Shown in pieces: positions 10,359 to 23,149 of a DNA stretch of 64,000 bases (position 1 is the first letter of the stretch; each line of letters starts with the position of its first letter). The DNA is from Reticulitermes speratus (Eukaryota > Arthropoda > Insecta > Blattodea > Rhinotermitidae). The notes beneath the pieces were generated by a model. That model saw only the letters and a program-made list of their open reading frames with translations, made no database searches and was not told where the DNA came from. A program made the position numbers and the translations under genes. The stretch spans positions 48,819,630 to 48,883,629 of the forward strand of contig JAJKFL010000003.1 in NCBI GenBank assembly GCA_021186555.1, in the 5' to 3' direction.

Positions 10359-10575
10359 TACGTTTTTACCTTCTTATAGAAATAGACCACTTAACTAATA
10401 TAAATTTTTCTCTTAAATTAAAGCTTTCTAATATTTTAGTGTCTCTCACTAACACGCAGACATACATAGACATACATAGCCCCTATATACATGTACGTCT
10501 ATGTAAATACATACAGTATTACAATTAAATCAATATCTGTCCAAACAAAACTAAATCTACTTATTATATAGAACT

Positions 10576-10615
10576 ACATGTTTCGACCTATTTTAGGTCC
10601 TCCTCGGTTTCATAA
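10576..10615 (-). ncRNA. Near-complete hammerhead-ribozyme-like motif
   Basis: The minus strand reads CCGAGGA (one base off CTGANGA), a strong stem II with GGACCT pairing to AGGTC, then GAAACATGTAG. The U4-to-C change would be expected to harm cleavage. Confidence 0.45.
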
Positions 10616-11976
10616 TTGGTATTTAAAACATATTGAGGAAGAAATATACAGGGTATACACAAAAGAATGGTGCGGTTATCATTAGTATTCACATTGAATT
10701 CGTACCATTCTGTTGTGTATGCCCTGTACATTATTTAAGTCCATAAAACACCATTAAAATTATTAAAATTTTTATTGTTATAAACAGGAAAAACGTTGTG
10801 GACAGAGGTTCTACCACAACTTTTACCAATACTGTTTAGAGATTTTACTTCGTTTGCTATTCCAAAGTTGTCACAACATCATCTCCCTTCCGAGTATATC
10901 GATGTGGATTCATTCCAAATTTAATCAAGTGAGTGGACTTCCGTATTTCCAGATCCACAATTCCGACAGAGAGGTAACGTGTAACTAGCTATCCACCTGT
11001 AATCTAGTTATACATATACGTATTTACCAATATTTCGCCAACTGAGTATTTTATATAATTTGTCACGACTTGAGAAGTTAAATGATTATGCACATTGATT
11101 TAAGAAGCATGTGTAAGGTATTGTTGTAACTCCTTTAATGGTATATTTCATAATTCTTCAGAAGACAGTAGTGAAAATAAAGTAATAGCCTAGTCAAGAC
11201 AGCCGATATCTGAGTCAACATTTCTACTTACATTCCAAGATTCTAAATTTGTTTAATGCCTTCAGCAACAACTTAGGCCACTTTTTCTCCACCCACATTG
11301 GAACCAAACACAAGGTACATCAGCCCCTCTTCACTCTCCTCTTCTCTTGCTGTGTTCTCCAATGGCAAGACATGTGTTTGCAACAGAATGTTTCTGTCTG
11401 TTTATTTGCCTACGTATAAAATAGTTATTACCCTATTGCCTTATCCCACTAACCCGCCTCTCACTGAAGACAACGAAGCCTGCATTCGCATGGCACATCT
11501 TATAGAGATGTAGTCCGTATCAAGGACCTGTAAGATATCTCTGATCCACCGTTGGAATCTTGACGTAACCAAGGAGGTTGTCAATAGGTGTGAAGTTTTG
11601 GTTTCTGCAGCCAGAATTTACGGTGGGTCTGACAGAGTCTTTCGACAAGTTCTTTGCTTCCAGTTCCATATATCCTGACATTTGAATGCAAACGCGTTAT
11701 AAGTTATGAGATTTGAAATTGTCATGAGGGGTAATGTGAAGAATATAATGATGATGGATGCAGCAGATTCGTCTTTAACATCGGTACATGTCTACCCTAA
11801 TACACAGCGTTCTATCCCAGAGGATAGGGATGAGGGAATATTATAGAATCATTCACTGAAATATTCTCTTGACTCACTGTGCACAAAGTGCATAAATAAA
11901 CACGTCCAGGAGGCGTTACTTACCCGTCCTCATATTTAATTTTCGAAGCTGTTTGATATATCATGCGCATTTGGTG
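10616..11976. other. Unassigned stretch
   Basis: Short direct and inverted words occur (for example gaatggtgcggtt near 10665 and gaattcgtaccattctg near 10696), but no gene or repeat family is recognised. Confidence 0.35.
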
Positions 11977-12255
11977 TTGGGTAGCGTAGTCAGAGTGGTG
12001 ACTAGGTTACGGTTTGGACGATCCGGTGTTTGAATACTGGCAGAGGCAAGAGATATTTCTCTTCCCCAAAAAGTCCAGACCGGCTCTGTGGCCCACTCAG
12101 CCTGGGTAAAGGCAGCCCTTTCACGAGCGTCAAGCGGTCGGTGAGTGAATTTGACTAATCATTTCCATCTAGTGCAGAGGTTAGGAATGAGAGGAGCTAT
12201 AGAGCCACTCTTCTTGTATGCCTTCACAGCGTGGACAGGGAAAAGTTAACGTTAC
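11977..12255 (+). mobile_element. Old SINE family C copy with head
   Basis: The head gggtagcgtagtcagagtgg is followed by tactggcagaggcaagagat, ccagaccggctctgtggccc, catctagtgcagaggttagg and ccttcacagcgtggacaggg. All parts of family C are present in order but diverged. Confidence 0.75.
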
Positions 12256-13490
12256 GTTGCCATGTAGGAGACGGCTAGAGGCTTCATAGCAGAAAGGAAA
12301 ATGTGTACATTTTTATACATAAACACTTGTCCTGTAAATATCACTTGTGGCCCAAGAAAACCAGGGGTTTTTTTTAATCAGTTGGTTAATTAGTTAGTTA
12401 GTTGACAGTGGTTAATGTTTTGCGACCGAGAAAGTTATTTCAAGGAATAATGCTTCTGATTTTTACTCGGCAGATTGCATGTTCGAATATCGGCCACGAC
12501 AATGGCTTTCCTGGAGATTACCGTGGTTTTCGTCAGTACTTTCAGGCACACTGTAGCATAGTATCTCCATTTAAAGTAAAAACGCTGTTTTCTACATCTT
12601 TTCCAACTTGTTCCTTAATAATGCTACCATTCACGCTATACCATCTGCTCTACGACTTCACTTAATACACCGTAGTCTTAAATAAATAAATAAATAAATA
12701 AATAAACAAATACCAGCATCCTGCAAGTCAACATCATATAACGTATGAAGCTGAGAAATGACCGTTAAATAAAAGAATAAACAAGACACAGAGTCATTCA
12801 GTCTCTCTGAGTCCAATACGAATATCACACTAGTGAACTGTGCCTTATTTTCTGAGATCCTTGTACAGAGTAGAAATGTCGGCAAACTGCATTACAGTAA
12901 ATTCTCTCAGAATCCGCAACTTTACGACTCCATGCATAGGACGGGCTTTTCCTGCCCTTTCACCCTCCGTCCGTCCGTGCGCCCCATGTGCCTGCTCACG
13001 CTTCTATCCTATGAAAATTGAGCGGAGTCTCTTTTAATGAATCTACATTTGTACCACAGTCGCCTACTAACGGATAAGCCATTACATTGCATTACATTAC
13101 GGATGAAAGCATGTAGAACCATTAAAAATGAAAGCAAGGAAATTGAAACAATATATGTTTAAAAAACCCTATAGTTTAATGTAAAAACTTTTTGGTTTTG
13201 TGTTACAATTTGTGCCACACAGCTGCGTGACTAAAGAAATACAATAAACGTTTTCTGTTCTGTTGCTTCTTTTTTTTTTCAAAGCGTTAAATGCGTACTT
13301 TTACCTGTTTTTTAAAAAGTTCTGTGTTTATATAGTCAGTACCTTAGACCGGCGATAAACCTCGTAGCTCTTGTATACACAGTGGCATCCAGGGCAGACA
13401 CAGGCAGTGGCCGATATCAGTTTCCCTATCTGCAATTTTATTGTGCTGAATTCAGTGCAATTTCCGTTTACTTGTCTCTCCTCTACCTGT
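12256..13490. other. Unassigned stretch with a (TAAA)n microsatellite
   Basis: A TAAA-type run lies at 12679-12712. No gene is recognised. Short plus-strand frames around 12833-13037 overlap in two phases and lack motifs. Confidence 0.35.
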
Positions 13491-13494
13491 CCTA

Positions 13495-14200
13495 TAGACG
13501 AGGTTCTCAATCCGTGGTTAACGAAAACCTCCAGGTCAAAAATATTGTAATATATATCAGGTGGGCCCCTAAATTTTTCAATGGGGGAGAGGGAACCTGA
13601 CCCTGGGGCTATATATATATATGTTTGATTTTAATAATTATGTTATAAAAGTCATGTTGTAAGTATAACTGTAACATAACACTCTTTGCAACTGCATCTA
13701 TACACATACAAATAAAAATGTATATTTTAAGGCTCACTCACCTAATTTAAATCATAACTCTTCCAAGATATTCTAATTTTTTATTTTATTTTTCAAAATT
13801 TTAATGTACTAGTCATCAGCCGATTTCAGTGACTGATTTAGGCTGAAGGACAAATCACGTAAAATGTTTGATATCGTGTCTACAAAACCTGGGTTTTTAA
13901 AGTTTAGACTTTTGGGGGGTTGCAGCCTGTCAGCTCCCCTTCTTGGGTGCGGCACTGATGTAGGCCTCTATGCAGGGACGTAGATAACCATTTGGGGGCC
14001 CCCGCTACTCGATAATCGGAACTTCCAAATAATTAATGAGCGAGTTTACTCACATTTCTCTCAAAATACTGCTTTTTGTCAGAAGGACGGAATTACGTCC
14101 GAAAGAACCTGAAACAAATTTTAGTACTTTTGGTGCCCCCTTGACCTACGGGGCCTCCTGCGCCGCAGGGTCTGTGAGGGGTGTATCTACGCCACTATAT
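13495..14200. mobile_element. Possible decayed hAT-type DNA transposon fragments
   Basis: gaggttctcaatccgtggtt (about 13500) resembles the common hAT terminal sequence CAG-GGTTCTCAA-CNGTGG. A second pair, gcagggacgtagataacc (about 13973) and gtgtatctacgccactata (about 14180), looks like inverted termini of another element. I could not find matching 8-bp target duplications for either, so boundaries are loose. No transposase ORF is seen. Confidence 0.3.
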
Positions 14201-14339
14201 AGGAGTTACGTATCAAAAAAGTATAACTCTGTAACTATTTCCTTTATAATAAAATCAAATTTCCCACTACTTATTTCGACCTATGTAGTTATAATCAGGT
14301 GGAATACAACACAGAAGTCTTTTACCTTAAAATCCTAAT

Positions 14340-15336
14340 ATATCGCAACATTAAGATTAAATGGTGGATTTCTGTGGCTGAAAGTGGCAGCTAGTTTAAA
14401 TAGGGAGTCTACGTTATAAGCGTCTTTTATGTATGCAGTCATGATTTTTCGAAAGAAACTATGAAAGTCAATTTTTTTCTAATGGCACTTACTGACATTT
14501 TTATGGCGATTATAAACGAGAATAATAATGCTAATATATGTAGCATATTTAGAAGTTAACATGGCACATACCATAACAGTTAAGTCTACACAAGAACCCA
14601 TCAGTCAAATAATAAAATAGGAAATGCGGAAAGAAGACAGGGCACTAATAGCAACAAGTCTGTTATTGTCAGGCTATGATCGTATATCCTACACACATAG
14701 TAGTATAGACAGATCAATGCATACTATGCCAGGGAGTGTTTAGAGTGGTAATGCTGAATGTGTATTTTGGTCATAGATGCGTATTGCATGAAAGGTTGTC
14801 AGTAGTCATTCTTAAAAACCTGTGGTCGGGTATAATGAAAACGCTTAGAAGACAACCAACTGAGCTGTCCCAAAACGTCAATAGTCAGTGGCTTGGTGCA
14901 TTTTACCTCTAGCATAGGGATATTTTTGTATGCTTAAACTAATGCGAGAGAATTTAAGGGAGAAAGAATAAACGTATGGCGAAGCAATATTGTGCTGTCT
15001 TTTACTTACACTTAGTTATTTCGTAAAATTTACCTGAAAATACTATACGATATAGAACATGCAATTGCCTGTTTCTGCAAATTTTGTTAGACGCCTTTTT
15101 TTTTTCGCTCCAAAAAAAATTTAGTGAATTATACTCCAGTTAAAACTGGACTGTTTCCTCAAGTTTAAAAAAATAAATCACAAAACCAAATTCATATCGC
15201 CCCTTTCAGGGAGTTCTTTTTTTTTGCACATGCGTAGAGAGAGCTAGACGTAAGGTGAAACTAATAGGCGCAATGTGCTAATATTCTGTTGTGAACGTGA
15301 CGAAGGAAACATTAATGCATCAAAAAAGAAATTAGT
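14340..15336. other. Unassigned AT-rich stretch
   Basis: T- and A-runs near 15100-15225 and no recognisable gene or repeat. Confidence 0.35.
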
Positions 15337-15500
15337 CGATCCCAGTGGCCGCGCGGTCTAAGGCGTGGGTCTGCGGCTGATCTGTTGCTGGGATTGCGGG
15401 TTCGAATCTAGCGGGGGGCACGGATGATTATCGCTTGTGAGTGATGTGTGTTGTCAGGTAGAGTTCTCTGCGATGGGCCGATCACTCGTCCAGGGAAGAA
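15337..15500 (+). mobile_element. SINE family B, plus orientation, truncated
   Basis: The head gatcccagtggccgcgcggt is followed by gcgggttcgaatctagcggg (box B), then tgtgttgtcaggtagagttc and cgatgggccgatcactcgtc. It is the only family B copy on the plus strand. The 3' end after the cactcgtcc segment is missing. Confidence 0.8.
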
Positions 15501-16370
15501 ATGTGATAAGAAAGAAATAAAAAAAGGAAATTAACATTTAAAGAGCTGCAAAACGTAATATGCCCAACTGAAAAACTCGTCGACCTGCTGCTATTTCTGT
15601 GTACGGGTCCTACTTGAGAAACAGAGTCTTTCGGGTAGTAATGACATTCGACACCCTTGACAAGATCGGGAGGTTCATTACCGTGTTCACAACAGCCCGC
15701 CACTACAACCTGTCTTATGTCAGATGAATTCATTCCACATCCTCGCATCGCATTTACTTAACGTGAGTATTAATATCACCGACTTTCTTTTATGATAGTG
15801 AAATTTAGAAACTGAGATACTGTAAATAATACTCTATATAACGAGGTGAAGAAGAGGACTGCTTACGATCAACACTCTGATGGACCACAAAGGAATGGCG
15901 TTTCTTTTTTCTTAGTGAAGACTGCATTATCTCAGAATATAGGTCATAAAATGGTTGGAAGTTGAATGAATAGGTGAAAGAAGTGGTAAGGATTTGAAAG
16001 TAAGGAACCGTGGCCTAGCCTTGGGTAATCTCCTGGTACACTGTGGAGGGACTGGAGGAAAACATGAAAAGCTTGAATTGGGTAACCGGTTTCTGGTCCG
16101 AGATTTTATCACAAACGTCCCTAATATGATTCAGGAATTGTAACCACTCAACTACATCGACCGCTAACGCAAAATTTATTGATCCTATAAAATTCAATAT
16201 TTTGTTGAGTTTCGATTATATTTTTTGGATGGGACTGGTAACACCAAGGTAAAATCATTTTGAGATAATTTGCCTTCACTGAATTCAATTAAGATTTACA
16301 GTTAAATGATAGGCAAAGTAAAATAGAAGGCAAAGGTTTTGTCCTAACATACGCCATAATGGTAAAGACA
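15501..16370. other. Unassigned stretch
   Basis: An 88-codon minus-strand frame (15482-15748) begins inside the SINE 3' side and has no recognised domain. Nothing else is seen. Confidence 0.3.
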
Positions 16371-16374
16371 GAGT

Positions 16375-16618
16375 TGGAATTATAACACCGCTCATTCGTA
16401 ACTTCGACAATAGATGGAGGTGACTGGTCACCTGCACGTTCCGGCCGCCTTACCTGTCAGAGAAGAACCCCCAATGCAAACTAAAGAAGGCTGGGTCTGT
16501 TCCAGAACAGGTCTGGACGATTTCATGAAGAGAAAAACGTGTTCCCTTTGCTGGGATTTAAATCTGGCTAATCGAATCCTTAGCTTAGTCACTAACTAAT
16601 CCGACTGCGCTGCGTAGG
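16375..16618 (-). mobile_element. Old SINE family C copy
   Basis: Minus strand: tRNA-like head around 16580-16618 (gcgcagtcggattagttagt), ccagacctgttctggaac, gcggccggaacgtgcag and cacctccatctattgtcgaa. It is diverged but ordered as in family C. Confidence 0.65.
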
Positions 16619-17180
16619 TTCCTAAATAATAGGTACAATAGTCAAAGAAATACCTCATTATACTCATTACATTCTACATTCCCTGCCTCCTCTAATAATC
16701 GAACATTCGCTCTTAATTTAGATTATATATGGGATCTAAAATGATCACTGTGGAATCCTTTAAGTGATAATAAACATCATTATAGCCTGGTGGCCTCGTG
16801 AAACATTTAATTAATGCCCTAATTTGTAATAGCAATTAGCAGTTAATTAAGCAGTAACTGACGCTGTATAAGGTACACTGTATAACACTGCGCAGCAGTA
16901 ATGATGATGAATGCGGAACCATATCCTTGTTTCGCCGTCTTTTGCTCATATTTTCTCGCCGCATCTTCTTAAAATTAAGACCATTTTCTTCAGGTACTTG
17001 AAGGAGTATGTCAGTGTTAAATATTTAATTACTTCACACACATTTAATTGATGTGAAACGTAAGTTGCAAGCAGACTGAACTCCGGGAATGCCTGCTACC
17101 TTTCAGTCCATAATATTCTGTCTTCCCTTTTGCCTTCCAAAAATATGAACATTAAAATGCATATAATTATTTGCCTGCTG
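16619..17180. other. Unassigned AT-rich stretch
   Basis: No gene or repeat recognised. Confidence 0.35.
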
Positions 17181-17690
17181 TTCAACATGGGTGTGAATCT
17201 TGGTCTCTCACACTGAGGGAGGAATATAAGCTAAGGGCTTTAGAGAACAGGGTGCTGAGGAAGATATCTGGGCTTAAGCGGGACAAGGTGACGGGATTTG
17301 AGGAGTTTGCATGAAGGGAACCTTCACGATCTGTGCTTATTACCAAATGTCATTCTAGTGATCAAATCAAGCAGAAATAAATAGGCGGGGCATGCGACAC
17401 GTATGGGGATAGGAGAGGTTCATACAAGGTTTTGTGGGAGAAACCTGAAGCAAAGAGACCACTTGGAAGACGTAGGAGTAGATGGGAGTTTAATATTAAA
17501 GTGGATCTTAAAGAAATTGTATGGGAGCACGTGGACTTAATGAAGCTGGCTCAGGATACGGACAAGTGGCGGATTGTTGTGAACACGGTGATGAGCCTTC
17601 GGGTTTTAATAAAAGTGGGGAATTTCTTGAACAGCTGAAGAACTAGCAGCTTTTCAAAAATACTCCGCTCCATGGACTTAATTAATTTCT
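17181..17690 (+). pseudogene. LINE 3' end, GRPRRRW family, broken
   Basis: The first part translates to REEYKLRALENRVLRKISGL in one frame. After frameshifts it reads [48 protein letters not shown], then stop and a noncoding tail (aactagcagcttttcaaaaa). This is the C-terminal end of a non-LTR retrotransposon reverse transcriptase widespread in insects; the usual form is GRPRRRWEDNIKMDL...AQDRDRWR. The longest intact piece is 17432-17638. The copy is 5' truncated, like most LINE insertions, and mutated. It serves as the reference for the other remnants in the window. Confidence 0.85.
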
Positions 17691-17951
17691 ACATGTATAT
17701 GGTCACAAGAACATGAAAACATTAACAACTGGATAATATGTATCCAGCAACTTTACCCGTTGGTTTTAAGTAATTTAACGTCAAAACTTACACCTGGCTA
17801 AAATCGCGAGAACTCTATAACTGTCAATCAGCCACAGACTGACCAATACGATTTTACAATTTTATCTCTGTAATAATTCTGACCTCGTGGGATCCCACAC
17901 AGTAAAATCTGAATGACCAATTTAGTGTAGTTTATTTTATCTTCTTTTTTA

Positions 17952-17982
17952 ACCCGATGATGGTCAATTATGACTGAAACAT
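17952..17982 (+). ncRNA. Decayed hammerhead-ribozyme-like motif
   Basis: CCGATGA (one change from CTGATGA), then stem II TGGTCA pairing with TGACT across a four-base loop, then GAAACATGA. Stem I pairing is unclear. Probably inactive. Confidence 0.4.
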
Positions 17983-18049
17983 GAAGCTACTTTTTGATAA
18001 AAACATTTATGTGTTTGAGAGATTATTTACAGATCTGTTGTTGAATAAT

Positions 18050-18098
18050 AATTATCTACCAGACTACACGGCTTTACAGTCCAGAAGAGCAGTCCTAA
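18050..18098 (+). repeat. F-family tail
   Basis: attatctaccagactacacg followed by gctttacagtccagaaga matches the F tail. The core upstream has been lost. Confidence 0.55.
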
Positions 18099-18099
18099 A

Positions 18100-19915
18100 T
18101 TTCGAAAATCTTAACTAGTATGAGGTTAGTATCCTTTATATAAGATTGCGCTCTTATTGTTAAATGACAGAGAAGTTGGGCCGGATTTCTAGATCCGTAA
18201 AAGGATTTTTGTTATTAAGAAACAAGAAATTATTTATAATTTTGTAAAATAATCGGTACGTTCGAAATAAGGGAACACATTTTTATTGTAGACTTCATCA
18301 AGAGCTGTGGAATGTCAGATGGCCATACGTGGCAACCAGTGGGATTTGCGGTGTTTACAGCTATTGTGTGCTCTTGGAAATTATCGGCATAAGATTTATA
18401 AAGCGGCGGATACAAGCATCCACACTGATATTCCACCAATTTTCTAAGAATAAGGTATATGGGTCAAGTCTTCTTTGTTTCTTGCCTTCAAGTGGACGCT
18501 CTTCGGAGACACAATCTAGGTCACAAATACCGAGCAATTTGTCTCTCTATATGTCTGTCTGTCTCCGCTTTAACTTTCAGACATAATTTAATTATAATTT
18601 CACGTTATTCGTAATTTAATTTCTAACAAAATAGGTCCTATTTAGGGAATTTATCTAAGTTCTCTTTGGTTTTCATGAAAAATGTGGGTTATAATCAATC
18701 TGTTCTATCAGAAATTAAATATTTCGACAACTTTTAAAGTAGAGTATAATTTATCAAATTTAATCTAGACCCTTCACTATTTCGGAAGACAAACAATTCA
18801 GGTGAATTAGACTTACATCTAGGCGTCCCTATTACGAGCTCATCTTGTACGCTGTATTCAAAGAACGCATAAATATAGCGTGATGAAGAGGATTGCCTGG
18901 TACTAGGTTTTAATGTTATGTAGCAGTGGCAGTAATTTTCACCAAGGAGCGGATGGAACGAAACGTCTTGTAACGACGTCGTAAAACTGTTCATTCAGGA
19001 CGGAAAATCGAGCCACTTTATTTGAAGAGCTTTTCATCTCGCCTGTGAAAGCTAACGATTCGCTCCTTTACGCAGAGTTTAAATTGAATGAATAAACGGT
19101 CTGTTTGTCTTCCTCTGCTTACGTAATGGGATGTGAAATTGTGACTTACGTTTGGATTATGGTCTCATAAGGCGAGAAGAAACTCAGACATGCTGAATTA
19201 TACGTATGAAATGGCGATTGCGTATTCCAGAGTCCAGCAAATAACGTGAAAAGTTTCTACGGTATATATAAATATATTTTTAATATCCTTTTTTAAGGTG
19301 GTGATTCATCCGCTGCACTTTTTCAGTACACAAAGGGATGTCAGCTGCAATATCAATTGCCCGAAGATCCAATACTGCTAACAAAACGGTACATTCGCCA
19401 CGAATCTCACAGCCCGTCAGGATCCAGTTTAATTTTGTCCTTCCATCTTCTTCGCGGTCTTCCAAGTGAACGTACTACAAGCTCTTCACCAAAATTTCGT
19501 AGAATATATTGTCACGTACGTCTCAGCCATATGTCTTAGACACAGTTACAAAAAATTTATTTAGGATTTTGTGAATAAAATAGACAAGCTATAAAATGGT
19601 ATTTTTCTGTAGATTTGGGGCAATTTTTTTCATTATACTCTTATTTCTTTGGAAATTGTCTTTTATCTAAATTATACTTAATTCACAAGACGCTTCGGGA
19701 GTTACATCTACTCCCTTCCTACAGTTCTCATGTTATGCAGCTTTCCTTTACAGTCCCCTCTAATCACTCAAAATTCAGGCTTTTTCAAAAAAATTATATT
19801 AAAAATGTGGCGAAAGAAAATGTACGTCTTTAATATCATCATTTTATTTGCAGAAAATTCGGTTCCTTGAATTCTGATTGATTACAGAGGAGTATAAAGG
19901 AATGTGGCAAAATAT
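18100..19915. other. Unassigned stretch
   Basis: Several frames of 60-86 codons (for example 18734-18994 on the minus strand) show no recognised domain. No repeat family is recognised. Confidence 0.35.
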
Positions 19916-19919
19916 GAAC

Positions 19920-19960
19920 ACCTGAAGACGGGAGTAGAGAAAACTCCCGAAATGTCGTCT
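19920..19960 (+). ncRNA. Hammerhead-ribozyme-like motif
   Basis: CTGAAGA (19922-19928), a strong stem II in which GGGAGT pairs with ACTCCC, then GAAA (19949-19952) and TGTC. The core is intact in sequence, but flanking stem I pairing is limited to about two base pairs (AC with GT). Activity is doubtful without longer stem I contacts. Confidence 0.5.
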
Positions 19961-20124
19961 GTATGAAGTATAATTTAGATAGTGGACAATATCAAACTAC
20001 GTAAGATAGCAGAACAAGCAGCGTTGCTCTGATGGTGTGTGATTTATCAGTAAGTATTTAATGCAGTCGCTAATACTCTCCACTTTTTTTTAGTCTTAGT
20101 GGTTTAGGTTTAGTGTTGCAATTG

Positions 20125-20335
20125 GTTACACTCAATGACACACACACACACACACCACACTCGGTAGGGCTCCTTTGACGATGAATCGGTCTGCCGCAGA
20201 GGCCTCTACCTGCACAACATAAAACAATCCAATGTGCAGACATCCATGCCCCGGTGGGACTCGAACCCGCAATTCCAGCAAAGTAGTGGCCTCAGATCCA
20301 CGCCTTAGACCGCGCGGCCACTGGAATCGGCACTA
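20125..20335 (-). mobile_element. SINE family B
   Basis: The minus-strand head is in ccagtggccgcgcggtctaa (about 20325-20306), with box B as gggttcgagtcccacc. The 3' part has tgtgcaggtagaggcctctg. The left end merges into an (AC)n run near 20138-20156. Confidence 0.8.
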
Positions 20336-20410
20336 TGTACTTGTTTATGTTTTATTTAAGGTCGTTCTTTATAGCTCAGATTATATTGCGTTACCGGTAG
20401 AATGATCACT

Positions 20411-20480
20411 GAATAATAAATTGGAAGGGTTGCGGAAAGAAGTGGTCATAACCTAATTTGTGGTGCTGTCCCGGGTTTGG
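20411..20480 (+). repeat. H-family interspersed repeat fragment
   Basis: gaataataaattggaagggt followed by gaagtggtcataacctaatt. Related words occur at 33036, 41319, 49826, 60517 and 61643, which shows a dispersed family. I cannot tell whether it is SINE or LINE derived. Confidence 0.5.
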
Positions 20481-21274
20481 CTGAGGTGTACAAAAACAGC
20501 ACTTAAGCCTCAGGTTTTTCTGTGTTCCGGAGGAGTTTCAAACCAGGAACTTCCCAAAGAAAAGTCTGTAGCCTCATCACTTGAACCAATTTTCTCTTTC
20601 CATTACTATTTCCATCAACAAACAGTGATACTAGCAGTCTGTATGTAAATAAAATCAATAAACTTTTAATGGCCATAATGAATAATATATTACACGATAT
20701 TTTGAATTCATATGCCTACATGAAGTTATCCCCAGAGCGGTTATGGTCGTGCATATAAAGATGGGGCCCATTAAACAGTGGTCAAGCCTGTTCTGTTTTC
20801 GTGCTGCCCGCAATAATGATCACCCACCAGGCGTGCTTACGGATCCCTGGATGCTTTGCTAATGAACGTCTCCTGACACAAATTAGCTGCATCGGAGCCA
20901 TGCTGAATAATTTCCACTGGTCTCATGGAACAAGCTTTTTTTATTACTAAAATCACGTTGCAGCTTAGTTTAGCAACGCTGCCATCTGCATGTTTGTGTT
21001 CACCCTTTAAACAAAGTGGTAATTATATGTACCGCCTGCTTTAACATTAAAAGCCCTTTATCTTACCCACACCGAATTTTTATGTGATTTATATGACTCT
21101 TACAATAAACAGCACTTATATTTGTAATCTTTATTAACCACTTGGTCATTGTAATAGAGACTGGTGTGTTTACTGTAACTTACGCAGTGAAATTTTTTAC
21201 ATTATTTAGAGGAACTTCTTTCTTGAAAAGTTAAATGTGAATCTGTATTTTCACTCTTTAAAAAAAGTAAAATT
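20481..21274. other. Unassigned stretch
   Basis: No recognised gene or repeat. The part from 20700 to 20940 is less AT-rich than its surroundings. Confidence 0.35.
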
Positions 21275-21560
21275 CTCCCTGTCCACGCCATGAGGCATAT
21301 AGGATTTGTAGCAATGTAACCCCACTTATTCTTAACCTCGGCACTAGACGGCGGTGAGTGGTCAACATCACGTCTCGGCCGCTTTACCACTGGGATAGAA
21401 TCACGTTACCCATTGAATAGGAGGCTGGGTGGGCTCCAGAGTCGGTCTAGACTTCCTGGAGGAGACGATATTCTCTTACACCTACCGGGATTCGGGCCCC
21501 TGATCATCCAGTACGTAAGATTAATAGCTATACCTACTGAGCTATCGTGGGTTTTGTACT
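21275..21560 (-). mobile_element. Old SINE family C copy
   Basis: Minus strand: head with gatagctcagtaggtatagc, then ggatgatcaggggcccgaat, cgactctggagcccacccag and gcggccgagacgtgatgttg. The 3' end overlaps ctcatggcgtggacagg. Confidence 0.75.
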
Positions 21561-21644
21561 TGTAATACAGACGACAAGCAGTTGGTGATAGAACCGGTGG
21601 CGGTGGTGTTAGTGTTAGTCTGGTTCTGTGCTACTTGTTTATAG

Positions 21645-22228
21645 CAGCGGTCTTCAACCCGCGGCCCGCCTAAGGTTTTTGTTCGGCCCCCAAATAAATT
21701 TTCCCTCTTTGGAAGTAACTAATTATACGAGCAACTTTTTTCAAGGATGAAGAATGTTAAATCCAAAACAACGACCTGAATAACCAAAACTCATTTAGAG
21801 AACTCACTGCCGATATACACAGGTTAGTTAAAAACAAACATTGCCAAATTTCTCATTAAAGATGAACACTTTTTATGCTTGAAAAATTAGTTAGACATGC
21901 CAATCAACAGTATTAAGAATAAAACTTACATTTTTAGAATTTGAGTATGTAATTGAACCTAAATCACTCAGAGATGGCATGGCTGCTGCATTCTTTTTCT
22001 ACAAATATTCTTGTGGGAATAAGTAAATTATAATAAATAAACCAGAAACCATAAATAAATAAATAAATGAAGCAAGAAAACTATAATGCGTATGTTTATG
22101 TAGGGAAATACTACTGAGTATATTCTGCAATAATTAGCAAGCTTTACTGCTTAAAACATGCGTGCGGCCCGCGAATCTTTCTACCATTAACATGTGGACC
22201 TTAAGCAAGTAAAGGTCGAAGACCTCTG
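21645..22228. mobile_element. Non-autonomous hAT transposon with 8-bp target duplication
   Basis: The left end is cagcggtcttcaaccc and the right end is the inverse of cagaggtcttcgaccttt. Both sides are flanked by an identical 8-bp gtttatag (21637-21644 and 22229-22236), the target-duplication length of the hAT superfamily. Next to the ends are gcggcccgc-type words on both sides. No transposase frame lies within its 584 bp, so it must have moved using an enzyme supplied in trans. Divergence of the termini suggests it is not recent. Confidence 0.88.
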
Positions 22229-22239
22229 GTTTATAGTGT

Positions 22240-22549
22240 ATTTAAGGAGGCGTTGAATGGCTCAAATAATTTAGAGTCAAATGGAAGAAAGACTGTTGAA
22301 TAATTAGTTGGATGTTTTACGGAATAAAGTTGGCGCTGTCAGACATGAGATGCTATTTCGGCCTTTGCCTGGAATGACGTAGAAAACAAAGAAGACCCTT
22401 AGCATAGCCATTTCCCGGATTAAGGTTTGAATCTAGAATTTTCGAATATGGAATAAGGTTACGACTCGCGCGACGGCGACGTTTCATGTGGCAGTGGTGT
22501 TAATGACCTCCGAATGTTGCTTTTATGTTTAACACTAAAATAACATTCC
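22240..22549. other. Unassigned stretch
   Basis: Nothing recognised. Confidence 0.35.
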
Positions 22550-22665
22550 ATATTGTAACAAAGCGGCTGGGGCGTGGCGCGAACTACTCATCTCATTCTA
22601 GTGGAGAATTTAAGAACGAGCGGAGCTATACGTCCACCCCCTCATACGCCGTTACGACGTAGTTA
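22550..22665 (+). mobile_element. SINE family C fragment (3' part)
   Basis: agcggctggggcgtggcgcg, then gagcggagctatacgtccac, match the 3' half of family C. The rest is missing. Confidence 0.6.
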
Positions 22666-23149
22666 TAGTCAGCTTTACTTTACTTTGACACTAGCCGAAG
22701 TGCAAAGAATATTTAAGGAGACGTGGTGGTTTGATTTCATGATTCTTCTGAAAAATAAATTTATTATTTCTAGTATGAGATACGATAAATAGTGTTAATA
22801 GTTAATATAACGTCATTATATAACATGTTAGACTTAAAATTAACATTAATTCTACAGTGCGTGCTGAAAATATAAAGGTTTTTTAACTTTCTGCTGTTGT
22901 GAGAGTACCCCTTCGATATAGGCATACCCGCCTGACCGGTCTGACGGAGAAGTTGCTGCACTAACACGGCGAACTTACTGAACCGTACACAAGGTGGTAG
23001 CAATTCAGCAGGGATGTGACTGCACTATTACTGCTGCAGGCGTGAGATTGTTTGACAGCAGGCTACACCGTTTATAGTACGGAGAGATAAGAATATTTTA
23101 GTCACATTGCCTAAAGTAAAACACCATTTCTGAGACGTAAGCCTAGAAG

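Noticed and set aside
13495-14200. A single complete hAT element spanning this stretch
   Set aside because: Termini do not match as one pair and no 8-bp duplication was found; kept only as a low-confidence fragment call.
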